A stretch of DNA of 64,000 nucleotides from Trypanosoma brucei gambiense DAL972. Taxonomy: Eukaryota > Euglenozoa > Kinetoplastea > Trypanosomatida > Trypanosomatidae. The stretch is from contig NC_026738.1 in NCBI RefSeq assembly GCF_000210295.1, positions 1 through 64,000 on the forward strand, written 5' to 3'. The notes beneath the pieces were generated by a model. The model saw only the letters and a program-made list of their open reading frames with translations, was not told where the DNA came from and did no database searches. Numbering within the stretch: position 1 is the stretch's first letter; every line of letters begins with the position of its first letter. The translations under genes and the position numbers were made by a program. Shown one piece after another: positions 24,611 to 35,200 of the stretch.

Positions 24611-25600
24611 ATGAAGGTGTGGAAGACTGTGAGATTTATTGTGGGTGCTGTTTTGGTAATGGCAGATGCGTCCAACGCGGAAGGAAGCTTAGCTAATGAG
24701 AGGGAGTTTGCAACGCTTTGCGGATTTGTCAGTTTAACTCATCAAATAAGAGAGTCGGTGTACAAGGTGAGGGAAAAATCAGAGGTAGACGTGATTCTTC
24801 TACAGAAAAAGGTTGCTGATATATTGTTTGGAACGGGAATTAGTGATGTGGGCAGTATGAAGTGGCAACAATACAGACAACAAGATTGTGGACAAGATAG
24901 TGGCGGGCGTACTTTCCCAGGAGGGGAGACACTTGTAAAAGATCTCATTTGCCTGTGCGATGGGACGGACCTGCAGCCTCGACGCGATGCCCTTTGTTAC
25001 GCTGAAAACACGGAACAGTCTCGCTACACTGGGTGGAAAAATACATTAAATCATGAAAAGACGTGGAGCCGCTTACAAGGTAAATGCGAAGCAGATCACA
25101 GAGAAGGTACGCCGACGCGCGCTGAGTTTGAGAACAAGAAAGAGCAGCTCAGGAGTGGTATAAAGGGACGTAAGGACAAAGAGGGAACATACTACACCTA
25201 CGGGGGAAATGCAAAGAACGGATTGCAAATTTGCAACGGAATCGCTACAACAGAGGCTGACGGCATCTGTGTGTTATATAAAAGGGGATCAGATGGGGAC
25301 AATACAAGCGGTATTGAGTGGCTCAATAAGCTTGAGGAACTGGTGAAGATAGTTGAAGGCATGGACCAAAGTACAAACAGCGATGCGAAAACGGTTGTCG
25401 AAACAGAAACGAAAGAAAAACCGAAAGAAAACCCGCCTTCCGGGAGGAGGGACGAATCAACGCAAGGCGGGAGCAGATATACGCCGACAGCTACCAGTAC
25501 TGAAGCAAACGTTTCTCCTGCAAGACCAGCGGGGGAGCAAAAGAGTTATAGCCAAGTCATTTCAATACCTTTAAGGGTATTGTTTTCATTAATTTTGTGA
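24611..25600 (+). CDS. VSG-related (VR-like) surface protein, GPI-type
   Basis: A protein of 329 residues. It starts with a signal peptide (about 20 hydrophobic residues ending near ASNA) followed by a VSG A-type-like opening with the FATLCGF motif. The middle has paired cysteines (in QQDCGQ, LICLCDG, ALCYAE, GKCEAD, LQICNG, GICVLY). The last third is a charged Glu/Lys/Pro and Ser/Thr stretch that ends in a hydrophobic tail of about 15 residues with no cytoplasmic extension, as for a GPI anchor. It lacks the cysteine-rich C-terminal domain of true VSGs and is shorter than them (about 450-500), which fits the chromosome-internal VSG-related family of T. brucei. I chose the ATG at 24611; the GTG at 24593 lies just past a splice acceptor. 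Its role is unknown; surface location is inferred. Confidence 0.75.
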   Translation: MKVWKTVRFIVGAVLVMADASNAEGSLANEREFATLCGFVSLTHQIRESVYKVREKSEVDVILLQKKVADILFGTGISDVGSMKWQQYRQQDCGQDSGGRTFPGGETLVKDLICLCDGTDLQPRRDALCYAENTEQSRYTGWKNTLNHEKTWSRLQGKCEADHREGTPTRAEFENKKEQLRSGIKGRKDKEGTYYTYGGNAKNGLQICNGIATTEADGICVLYKRGSDGDNTSGIEWLNKLEELVKIVEGMDQSTNSDAKTVVETETKEKPKENPPSGRRDESTQGGSRYTPTATSTEANVSPARPAGEQKSYSQVISIPLRVLFSLIL

Positions 25601-25743
25601 AATGTTCCACCACTCAACTTCCCCTGGGTTTTGGATGTTGCTCAAGAAAAAAAAAAATAATTAAAAATAGATTGCCACCGGAAAAGGTTGAGAAGCAAAA
25701 TGGAGGTTGTGGGGGAGCATGTGTACATGTTCTACCCATTTGT

Positions 25744-26288
25744 GTTTCACATTTGAAACGAATAATTAGTGTACCCAGAATGCAACGAAGGATTCTATCG
25801 TGCAACTGGCTTTTCAATTCATGAGGCAATCCAATATGGGATGCACTGAATAAGGAAGGAATATACCCACGCCAATAAGTACGAAGAGGATCTCTATTAT
25901 ATGATTGTATGGCCAGTTGTGGAGAGTATGTGCCACTGCTACGATTTGGAGGGCGAACTACGTCGAAATATCGTGTTTATGCAAAGGATGGTTTATCTTC
26001 TTTTTTTTTTGCAGGTATCGAAGAAACTCATCTCGTGAAGCGGCATATTTTAATTTATTTGCAGGTGGGTTGTGTACCCCTGCTTAAGATAGACATCGGC
26101 TTCAAGTGTCGTTACATTTCTATTTTTGCTTCCCGGAATGGAGCGTAGCAGCTTTCGCCACTAAGTTCCACTGACCTCTCCAATGTGATAGAGGTTCGGG
26201 AACTCCTGAAAGCCTGGAAGTGCAGTTATCAAATTTGTATGATTGACTCGTGTTCATCTTTCGCATCTTTTCTCTTGAGCGTTGCGCT
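25744..26288. repeat. Upstream block, copy B (matches 23806-24349)
   Basis: Second copy of the 545-base block, located 3' of the VSG-related gene and about 460 bases before the next surface-protein gene. The T-run is broken by one C, and the acceptor-like GCAG is kept (AG at 26013-26014). The flanking bases on both sides differ from copy A, so the ends are sharp. Confidence 0.95.
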
Positions 26289-26710
26289 TTTTTGCCACAC
26301 GTGATATGCCATGACGGTGACGTGTTTCCCGCCTCAAATGGTACGCAAAAAAAAAAAAATGTCCATGGTTTGAGGGAATAGTAATTGTTTACAACCATAT
26401 ATGTATATTAGTTGAAAATTTGCATTTGTGGATTGTGCACTTATGAGTGTAGGAATATCGCCCGTGTCTGGAATTCTTGGGGGTTGTGCTTTTGGTGAAG
26501 GTGATGTTTTGGAAATTAGTGAATGCCCTTTAAAAAAGTATTTATACTTAGGGGGACTCTGTTTCAGTGTTTCATTGTGTTGCTAAATGACAGACGGCAG
26601 CAGTTGGTTCCTGGGCGTGTGCAGCAGAGGGTCAATTGTGAAGATATTACATAAATTTAAACTCTAATGAATGAAGACTAAAGTTAGCATAAAATATACC
26701 CATATTTGGT

Positions 26711-26732
26711 TCTTTTGTTTTTTTTTCTAAAG
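26711..26732 (+). promoter_or_regulatory. Polypyrimidine tract and AG splice acceptor
   Basis: A T-rich tract ends in CTAAAG, with AG at 26731-26732, 14 bases before the ATG at 26747. It is the likely spliced-leader site of the following gene. Confidence 0.6.
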
Positions 26733-26746
26733 GATAACACTGGGCG

Positions 26747-27487
26747 ATGCTACCTGTGATTTTCGTGTACGCGTTCGCCCTCGTAACGGAGGGGGCGAGA
26801 GGTGGTGGACATGTGCTCGGTTGGGGGTGCAAAATGAACGGTAAGGAATTTGCATCGTGCACGTGCACAGCGGATTTCATAACTTGCAGAGAGAAGGATA
26901 TTTCTGAGAATGCCGCACCGTTAGGAAGAGAATCCGTAAATGTTACATGTGAAGGTGCGTGGAAGGTCCCCGTGAGTTCGGAGAAATCACAGGGCGGGGG
27001 ATGGCCGTCGTCAAAAGGTTGGGAAGAGCTGTGCCCTTTTATACCGCGGAAAAACCCCGTCGAACCCACAACAGAAGGTGATGCAACGCAAACGAGTGGT
27101 TCACAACCACAAGAGAGCGCAGCGGAGGAGTCCCCTCAACTTCAGTCAAATCCACCTCATGAGTCTGAAGAAAAAAAAGAACATTTCACTGCGGTGACAG
27201 TCGGTGGGCCGGAGCAGTCTGACGATGATACTGTCGAGCAAAGCGAAGTTCAAGACTCGGAAGAAGGGCAAAATGCCAAAGAAATTTCACCGAGCACTCA
27301 AAACGAAAATGCAGCAGAAACAACTGGCGACACCACCGACACCTCCACGCCTGCCGGAGGTCTTAACACTGAAAATGATGGAACACAATTACAAACGACT
27401 CTCCATAATGGCGCCTCGGTGATCACCATGACAATAATCCAAGCACTCAGCTTTGCATTAGTCTTGGGATATTTGTCAATGGTTTAG
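26747..27487 (+). CDS. Small Cys-rich, acidic, putative GPI-anchored surface protein (unrecognised family)
   Basis: A protein of 246 residues that I do not recognise. It has a signal peptide (about residues 1-19), a compact head with seven cysteines (GCKMNG, ASCTCTAD, FITCRE, NVTCEG, ELCPF) within the first 105 residues, a long Glu/Ser/Thr/Gln-rich low-complexity stem (about 110-215), and a hydrophobic C-terminal tail of about 20 residues with no charged end, preceded by small residues (NGAS) that could be a GPI attachment site. The start fits a splice acceptor 14 bases upstream. It follows the VSG-related gene and shares the 545-base upstream block with it, so both may be regulated alike. 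The head-stem-anchor design resembles surface coat proteins; the ligand or role is unknown. It could be a truncated VSG-related gene, but the head does not match. Confidence 0.65.
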   Translation: MLPVIFVYAFALVTEGARGGGHVLGWGCKMNGKEFASCTCTADFITCREKDISENAAPLGRESVNVTCEGAWKVPVSSEKSQGGGWPSSKGWEELCPFIPRKNPVEPTTEGDATQTSGSQPQESAAEESPQLQSNPPHESEEKKEHFTAVTVGGPEQSDDDTVEQSEVQDSEEGQNAKEISPSTQNENAAETTGDTTDTSTPAGGLNTENDGTQLQTTLHNGASVITMTIIQALSFALVLGYLSMV

Positions 27488-28962
27488 GGAAATTTTTAGT
27501 TTACAAAAGTTTATTGCTCGTCAACCTCTTTTTTTTTTTTTTGAGCGGATGCGTGAGAGCATGGGAGGATATGCCATATGTTCCACAAAAAAGGGAGAGG
27601 TAACTTTACCCGCAGGGGAAAAACCTCCTAATTGGCTCCGTGAGCGTTCATATTGTTGTTGCAATTTTTTAAAAAAATTATTTACTTGGTTTCCATGTGT
27701 TTCTGTATTCGAAGGGGGGAGAAAAGTGGTGGGAGGGGATAAATCTTGCGTTTGTGCTTGTGAATGCAAAGTTACTGAATGTGAGGTTGTTGAAAGGTAA
27801 AGGTTGGAATAGTGTGGTCATAAAGAGTTACGGTAAACGAAACTGAAGCGGTGGAGATTACTTTTCCCTCCTGTGATTGTTATTTTCTATTCGTGGGGGA
27901 GTGAATAGTTGCATATTGGAGCAGTTACTCAGAGGAGGTGCTGAAATGTTCCCATACCCTTGCGGCTGACTCAGTGAAAATCAGAAAGCTTCCTTCCCCT
28001 GCAAAAAAGAAAGGGAATGCAGCTCAGTTCTTTACATTCCTCTATCGCTGGTACCTTTTCTTATTAATCACTCCCATTTTCACACTTGCATCAAAAACTT
28101 CGTCTCAAGTTGCCTTACCACCATCGTTAACACAATGAGGCCAATATTAAAACAACCTGTTAATATACATTCACATGTTTCTGTAACTATAGTTGTATAT
28201 GTAGCTATGTCTGTGTGTGTGTATGTGTGTGTGCCATATTGTTATATTTATTTTCATGAGGGACACGTGGTACACTAGAATATAATTTGTCGTGTCACTT
28301 AAGATGTTATTCGTGATTTCATTACCAACCCAAACCTCTCGCTTTTTTTTTTGAGTCTAGTGTGGATAGAGTCTGTAGCATAAGCATGATGTTGTTCCGG
28401 TAGTGGCAGAGGGATTCTGGTAACATTATTGATTCTTCCCGTCAACGCATCGAATTGTAAGGGGATTTCTGATGCACTTACCTGTTATTGAGAGTAACCA
28501 ACTCGGCAGAATGCGACACTTAAGGTTATGAAAGACATTTGTGGGGTTATCGCTCCTTCGGCAAATTAACGCTAAGGAGAGTTGCAACCGGCTTGATGAA
28601 TAAATGTGTTATTGTATGGGCTGAGAAATGTGGAGGGAGAGAAATAACTTACATACATTCTGGCATTTGATGATTGAAATGGGTGGAGAGCTGTTGGCAG
28701 CTGACGGTAAAAGGAGAAAGTGGCAAAGTCATGGATTATTCAGTATGAAAAGGAAATTTCTCTACCCCATCCCATGTGTGCAATCATGCCGTTTTAAGTA
28801 CTGTTACACTGCTGCTGATACTGAGATGTGGGATGTTAGACAGAATGCAGGTGTTATTTTAGGTGAATAGCAGTGGGATTTTTGTGGATTCCAACTAAAG
28901 CTCGAAAATAAGCTTAATCAGTAATTGCTATTGAATCACATTTGAGATAAATATCGATATGG
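27488..28962. other. Intergenic, with a short lipase-leader-like relic
   Basis: The region begins with the 3' UTR of the previous gene and includes a 46-base motif (27535-27580) that recurs in front of the lipase pseudogene. A (TG)n-rich stretch lies at about 28210-28230. The open frame at 28628-28870 has no recognisable feature. No RNA gene is seen. Confidence 0.55.
27535..27580 (+). repeat. Short repeat shared with 31129-31180
   Basis: A T-run, then GAGCGGATGCGTGAGAGC and a segment ending in GCCATATG, closely match 31129-31180, where they form the splice-acceptor and leader region of the lipase pseudogene. The second copy has a small insertion. This is probably the remnant of another copy of that gene's 5' end. 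Confidence 0.75.
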
Positions 28963-29650
28963 ATGTTGATAGAATTTATTGTTAACGTCATCGCCGTATT
29001 TTTCTCGCACTCAGCAAGGTTTAATGGACGGCTTATCGGCACATGTGCATTTTTGGGGCAAACGGTAGGAGGCCCTCCTGGAGTTGCGTTTGGAGCCATT
29101 GCTGGAGCTTACGGTGTCTTCATAGGGGGGGGATTATCGGTGGCGTTACGGCGGTTGCTGCCCAGCGGAGGGGAAACAAGGTGGCAACGCTGAGAGCACT
29201 CACCATACTTTGGGAATTACTGGACGAAAAACAATTCCATATACAAGAGGAGTATGGAAGGGAATGGAGTGTGTTGAAGCAGAGGGAGCAGTATGATTTC
29301 AATGTTGTAGGGCTCTGCACTGAGGAAACGGAGGAGTGTGAGCAGATCGTTAAGAGGAAACTGTTTGAGGGCCATTCGGTGGAGCAGGAAAATTTTCTTC
29401 TCTACTATTCTACTGACGTTACTTGGAAGAACAAGGTACTGAGCTTCATGACAACGTAAGGATACCTGGATGGTGAGAAGGAGTTCCGTGACCAAGTGTT
29501 TGAGGCAGTTAACGCGGGAGATGTAACGGACCTCCGTAGTGAAGAGCAGGAGAAACTCATGAGCATTACCGACACTGCCGCGAGGACCTGGGCCTTGAGA
29601 TGAGGAACGAAATGCTTCGGAGAGCGCGGTGCATCACTTCAAGATAAAAA
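28963..29650 (+). pseudogene. Broken conserved-type gene of unknown function (Gly-rich membrane segment plus charged region)
   Basis: The first frame starts at 28963 and encodes a hydrophobic start and a Gly/Ala-rich segment (GPPGVAFGAIAGAYG). At a run of eight G near 29125-29132 the sense moves to another frame, which continues through a charged helical region (about 29133-29456), meets TAA at 29457-29459, continues in the same frame to TGA at 29601-29603, and seems to change frame once more just before that. The pieces read as one protein of about 225 residues with an N-terminal membrane-associated part and a soluble C-terminal part. I do not recognise the family. Several lesions of different kinds argue for a true pseudogene. 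Confidence 0.6.
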
Positions 29651-30592
29651 CAAGGAAACGAGGTGGAAGCATAAGGGAAGGTATGAGGTAGAAACAATGG
29701 ATCTACGTGAAGAGGCAAGCTGCCGCACTTTCGTGTCCTTACCAGCGTCGATCTTGGATTTTTTGCGACACATATATAGGGTAATAGTGGGTAGACACTT
29801 AACGTACGCATTATTAGTGCCGATTCATGTGACAGTAGTTGGTAAAAGAAACACATGCTTGAATTATATTTTCCTTTTACTTTTATGTTGCTTGAAGGTG
29901 CTGACGACACCATAGCAATTTAACCCATTTCAGCTCCTAATATTCCTCCGCCACAGACCTCCAGATTATCCTTTGTGTTTGCCGTGTTCTCTGCTCATAT
30001 ATTTTCCCTACAATTTTCTCTTTCCCTCTCCTTTCTGTGGCCCTCCCTGGAAAATATCTCACCGTTCCCGCTGTTGTTTGTTTCGATCATCTGCCAAATT
30101 ATGGTAAATAAGAGTGTGGCGACACTATTAATTGACATCTTGAATGTCGAGTAGCAGCGTTTAAATTCCCTGCGTGAATCCAATCTACCCCCTTGTCACG
30201 GAAGGTGATTAGACGGGAGGGTGCTTACGAGTATGTAATTTTCTGTTGTTATATTAAATTTTAGGCGTTGGTCCGCTATTACCGTGTATAAGAGGCACAA
30301 AATCTGGGAGGTCTCCCTCTCAGGTAAAAACATTTCCATAAAGTGTACGAGTGTTGTCGATATCTTCCACTTTTCTCATTGTGTATTTAGCTTGCATGTA
30401 AGGGGCCGTGGTGTTACAACTTGAGGCATTCGCTTCGAGGAGGGCTGGGCGGTTCACCGGGTTTCTTTTATCTTTGGTGATTTCTAAAGGTGGTGGCTGA
30501 TTTTTACCCTTGTGGAAAATTTACTTGATGGGGCTACGGTGGCGTTTATCTCCTGCAAGAGACGCTCATGAGGGTTAGAGCAAGTAAGATAA
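29651..30592. other. Intergenic, no gene seen
   Basis: AT-rich DNA with short frames only. At its right end, 30568-30654 in plus orientation, an open stretch enters the inverted repeat and carries the same C-terminal peptide as the gene fragment at 44973-45239. Confidence 0.5.
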
Positions 30593-31024
30593 CATATTTT
30601 CCTAAAGACTCCAACGCAATTACGGGAAGGTTGAAGCAACTAAGCGGGAATTGAGAACCGCTGGTTATCAAAGCAAACGTTAACACTCACCATGATGTTT
30701 GAGAGCTCCATGTTTCAAAGGGTCTGTGTGGTGAAATTTGATAGTTAAGTAGCATCTGTGACGGGGCTTCCAAGTTTCCCATAATGAACTTACAACCCAA
30801 TAGAGATTGATTAGAGGACAAATTCCCTACACAGGCATTACCTGAAGTAAGGATTGTGAAGCGAATTAGCAGATGGCGAGGAATAACTTCATTTACGGTC
30901 ACAGTTGTGTTGCTCTCGGTGCTGAAGCGGTGAATGGCGTATAGGGAATTTTAAAGCTGCATACTCTGGGTCAGTGTATTTGTGCAAGAGTGAAAGCTAG
31001 TTGATATTATGTAATGAAAAGCAG
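30593..31024. repeat. Inverted repeat, left copy (432 bp; matches 44603-45034)
   Basis: This 432-base segment is the reverse complement of 44603-45034 with scattered substitutions and equal length. It brackets the lipase, RHS and VIPER block together with the right copy. It contains the last 18 codons of an unknown gene (plus strand here, peptide PKDSNAITGRLKQLSGN before the stop) and the DNA beyond it. A minus-strand frame (30687-30902) is open in this copy and broken by stops in the other. Confidence 0.93.
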
Positions 31025-31128
31025 TGAGCAAGAAACCGTTTACGAGAGGGAAACGTAAATTAGATGCGCTGACACCACAATTATCTCTGTGCTTCCGTGT
31101 ATGTGTGTGACTTTCCTTTCTCATCATC

Positions 31129-31180
31129 TTTTTTGAGCGGATGCATGAGAGTATGGAAGCATGGGAGGCTACGCCATATG
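31129..31180 (+). repeat. Short repeat shared with 27535-27580; lipase splice acceptor
   Basis: A pyrimidine-rich tract (CTTTCCTTTCTCATCATC then T6) ends in GAG, with AG at 31136-31137, and is followed by the segment that also occurs at 27535-27580. It is the probable spliced-leader acceptor of the lipase gene. Confidence 0.7.
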
Positions 31181-32259
31181 CCTTTGAGGGGACGTTGTGT
31201 GGGCCCATATGATGTTTTGCTAGTTTCTCTTTTGTGGACCTTATATTCTGTCAAAATGGATGAAAAACAAATATCGAAGGTTCCCTTCACTCAAATTGCG
31301 ACATGTAATACATGTGGAACGATTTTCTTTTCGAAACTGGTGTCTTCTCAAGTAGTGACCGGTGCTAAAACTAGGGAATGGGAGGCGATGAATCGTGCAG
31401 TAATGGGAGGAACAAACAAAAGTACGCCTACACGGTGCAATGGATAGATGTCATGTGCGCTTTCGCAAGTGCGGCTGTGTACACATGTGAATCATCACCC
31501 ATAACTGGACTAGAAGAAGAGGATATGAGCCACGTGGAGGACTTTCATAGGGAGAAGGAAGACTTTGGTTGTGCCGTCTACAAATACACTCATTTAGATG
31601 AAAAAGGTAAGGAAATAACTTGTCTGTTAGTTGCTTTCCGAGGGACGCAAAGTTTTTTCTCATGGCCAAATCAATGGCAGAATGTTCCTCCCGCCTTAGG
31701 TTCCGTTGAAACAGATAGGTTTGCGATCGACAACGCAAGAATCATCGAGAAAAAATTCCCTGGCATAAAAATATTTTACACGGGCCACTCAAAGGGTGGG
31801 CGGGAAGCCATCTGTGCCGCCGGGGCTGTAGGTGGCCACGCAAAAGTTTTCAACCCAGATGAAACACACAAAGGATTTCTGCACAATAACACGGAAGGGC
31901 ATTCTCGTGTGGATGCGTTTGTCGTTGAAGGCGAGATCCTTCAACATGTGATTTATCCTGTGGACAAGTTTCTTCAACACATAAGAAAGTTGTGGCGCCA
32001 AAATAATCCGGGCACCGCGCATATGATGTACAAACGGTTGGAAAGGCAATTTCAGCATTCATCTCCTATTTTCGTTCAGGGGGGCCCCGTTGAACGAAGC
32101 CCCATTTGGAAGCGTTCCGTTGCGTACACAACTTTGTTCTTGCAGGCGCGGGGCCAAACCTCCAACATGTTTAAAAGCCACGGTATTGCGGCGATACTGG
32201 AGTGTATGGAAAGTGGCGCTCGTCACATTGCAGAATTTAAGTTTCTTTGTGTCATTTGA
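31178..32259 (+). pseudogene. Class 3 lipase-domain protein, one frameshift
   Basis: The main frame (31378-32259) encodes an alpha/beta-hydrolase of the class 3 lipase type. It shows the oxyanion-side motif VAFRGTQS, a downstream region that should carry the acid and histidine, and the nucleophile elbow GHSKGG (31784-31801) with the catalytic serine. The N-terminal part lies in another frame that starts at about 31178 with a hydrophobic leader and contains two CxxC-like cysteines (CNTC). The two frames join naturally if one base is missing near 31409-31411. The joined protein would have about 360 residues. A single-base change could be a recent mutation or a sequencing error, so loss of function is likely but not certain. 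Substrates would be acylglycerols or phospholipids; the leader suggests secretion or a membrane location. Confidence 0.75.
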
Positions 32260-35200
32260 CGCATTTATCCGCTGTGGTGTTGGAGAGTGACGTCGCAGCG
32301 ACTTCACTGTATGGACCCTTCTCATTACAAACAGCGCATGCAACCGTTTCCCTATTGAAATATCTGCAGTGCGTGCCTGACCGCTTCCCTCCTCACATTC
32401 CCAGAGCTAAGAAATGCTGTGAAGACGTTATTATCAATTGCATGAGATGCCTGCCGCTCGGTTTGAGCGCTGGTGTACGCTTGCGTGCATGTGTGTATGT
32501 GTGTGAGTGTGTGTATGAAGGACGGGTGAGGAGGCGCGTGCGAAGTTATGTCTTACTTGGAAACTCCTTCGCCTCCCCATCCACGCCCCAAAGCATACGC
32601 CGTACCTTCGCAGCGAACATATTCACCTGTCTGTACGTATTGCCTTCTTTTTTTTTTTTTGCTACATACCCGTGGCACTGGGGCGGCGGGGCTAAAAATC
32701 AAACACAAATTGAATAAATTATTCGTGATGACGCAGCAGCTTCGGCGGTGTCTCCTCAAAGGGTTTACGGTATTAAGAGGCCAATTTCTACCATAAAGGA
32801 GCTTAGCGACGCGAGTTGATTACCCTCAAATCCACCCAAATTTGTACTGCAAGGGAATATTGCGAAAGAAAAAGGAAAAGCCAACCCAACAGAAGGACCT
32901 TCTTGTGCCTTAAAGGGTTAACAAAACGCAGCAGTGTGTATACGATATATCTGTTTTTAATTATTTACCATGCAGGGTCACTAAGCAAATTTTCGTGAGG
33001 GGATGCGGCGCCGTCGCTCAAATTGTGCTTCTCTCGCTTTCGTTGTGGTTTAAGCGTAGGCGCTATGCAAACGTCCGGTGGCGCAGGACCCCAACTTTAT
33101 ACATGCGGCACTTTCGAGCTGCCGCAGCAATTGTCTGGTGTGCAAGTCTCGCCGCGCTAACAAAAAAAAAATTGGTGCATCATACGGCTAGAGGATACAT
33201 TCCGTGTGATGTTATTAAAGGTGCTCATTGGAGGAAGCATGCGTGGGTTTTACGGCTACAGCGCACGTGTGGTTGCTTTCTTTGTGCATGAAGCGGCTGT
33301 GGGTGGGATCCCTGCTCCGGACAAAAACTGCTTCACTCGGACGGCTGGACGCGAGGACCGTTGGGGTCTTTTTTTTGTTTTTCAATGGCAATAACAATGA
33401 AAGCATTATGTGTCAATACAGTGCTGGAATTGAGGTGGGCCCTGAATTGGAAGAGATGCAGTTCTGTTCTAGTCAGTTGCTCTGCAACGCAGGCTCCTTG
33501 AATCGTTTGTTGAATTGCGCGCATGATGGATGGCGCATAGGGCGCATCCGCGTATAGACATCAGTGTGTGGTTGGTTGGTGACGAATTTTGTCCGGCATA
33601 ACGGACTGGAGACTATCCCATCTTCCACCTACAACCGATGCAGGAGCACCAGCCGGTCCTGTGCGGGTTCAGGGCGGAAATGGAAACGAGATCCCCTCCG
33701 CATCGCCTTCTAATGGTGTTCGTGCATGAGCAAAACTGTCGATGGAGCATCTTTCCGCACTTGGAGGTATTAAAGGACAACACCACACCACGATGTGGTG
33801 CGTAGCTACGTCGCTTGCTTGGTTTCATTTGTGGATGAGACTTTTGCTTGCAGACGAAAGAAACTCGTAATGGGGTCAGATGGAAAAAGTGGTGTAACAT
33901 AAGCATGTGCGATATGTGTGCATTTGTGGACTCTGAAGTCCGTGCCAACATGCCCACAGCACACACAAGCCAAACAAGGCCTATGCAGGCATTTGGCATG
34001 CCAATGAAACTTCATGGCACGAAAAGCATTTGTTGTTGAAGGTTGGCCCACCATCATAGTAGCAAAACACGTGATTCCGCACACACTTTCTCTTCTAGTG
34101 CGTTGTAAAGTCGATCGATAAGAGTTCTGTAAAGGCAGCTGCCCATGATAGAAAAAAAAGTGAATTAGTTCAACGTAAACTCTTTGAGTTTTGACTCCAC
34201 AGGTCACGCCGATGTGTTCTCGGCACCCGTCACCCCGTCGACGGGGAAACGAAACGCCTCTGTGCATCCTCTTCTTAGGGGGATTGTGTGATGATGGAGT
34301 GGTCTGAAGCGCTTTCGTTGCTGCATAACGTCGAGGATACAAAGTGTGGAGTGAGAGATGTATGGGACTGTGGCAGTGGATCTGTTATGCTACAGAAACC
34401 GAATGTGCTGACTGAGCATTCGATTGAAAATTGGCCTTTCATAACTAGATGCCAAAGTGCAAGATTCTTACCACATAAAATACGCGAATTCAGATGGGGA
34501 AGAGATGGTCGCCTTCCTCAGCTGAAAACGTCATAGCGGGACTTGGAAATAAAACTAAAGATTTCTTTTTCTGGTGACGTGACTGCGGTTTCAAACAGTA
34601 GGATTGAGGTGGTAATTGCAATAGAAATCACGGAAAGCTGAGTTCTAGCAATTAGGCAAGAGGAAATGGAAAAGCACATCAGAGAAATGTTCGACGATTG
34701 GCTTGGGAGTATTCCCCTTTTTCAGCTGGATGATTGAATGAAGTCTCACTAAAGCATGCACGTAAAAAAAAAAAAAAAGTGCACTGAGTAAAAAATGTTG
34801 GGCACAAATTGTTGATACAAAGGAAGCCTATGCCTCAACCCGTTTGAGAGTTACGATCGTACATGTTTGCTCTCGTTTCAGCTTGTTCTCTCTCTCTTTC
34901 TGTAAAAAAGAAAATAAATCATTTTTGTCAATCATATTCATTTCCATTAGGCTGAGTACCAGAAATTCTGAGCATTATTTTCTCCTTCCTCATATTATTC
35001 TAGACATCTTTTATGAATTGCTCTCTTATGTATCAGAGTCTTTTGGATACACGAGGGAAATGGTGCTCGGTATTGTCATGATTGTATGTTTGCTTTTGAA
35101 AATGGAGTCTCATTTTCGCTTATTATATTGTGGATGCGGTGACGTGTATTTCACATATTCTAGAAAATACTTGCTTCCTATTTGTTGGGTATATTTGGAA

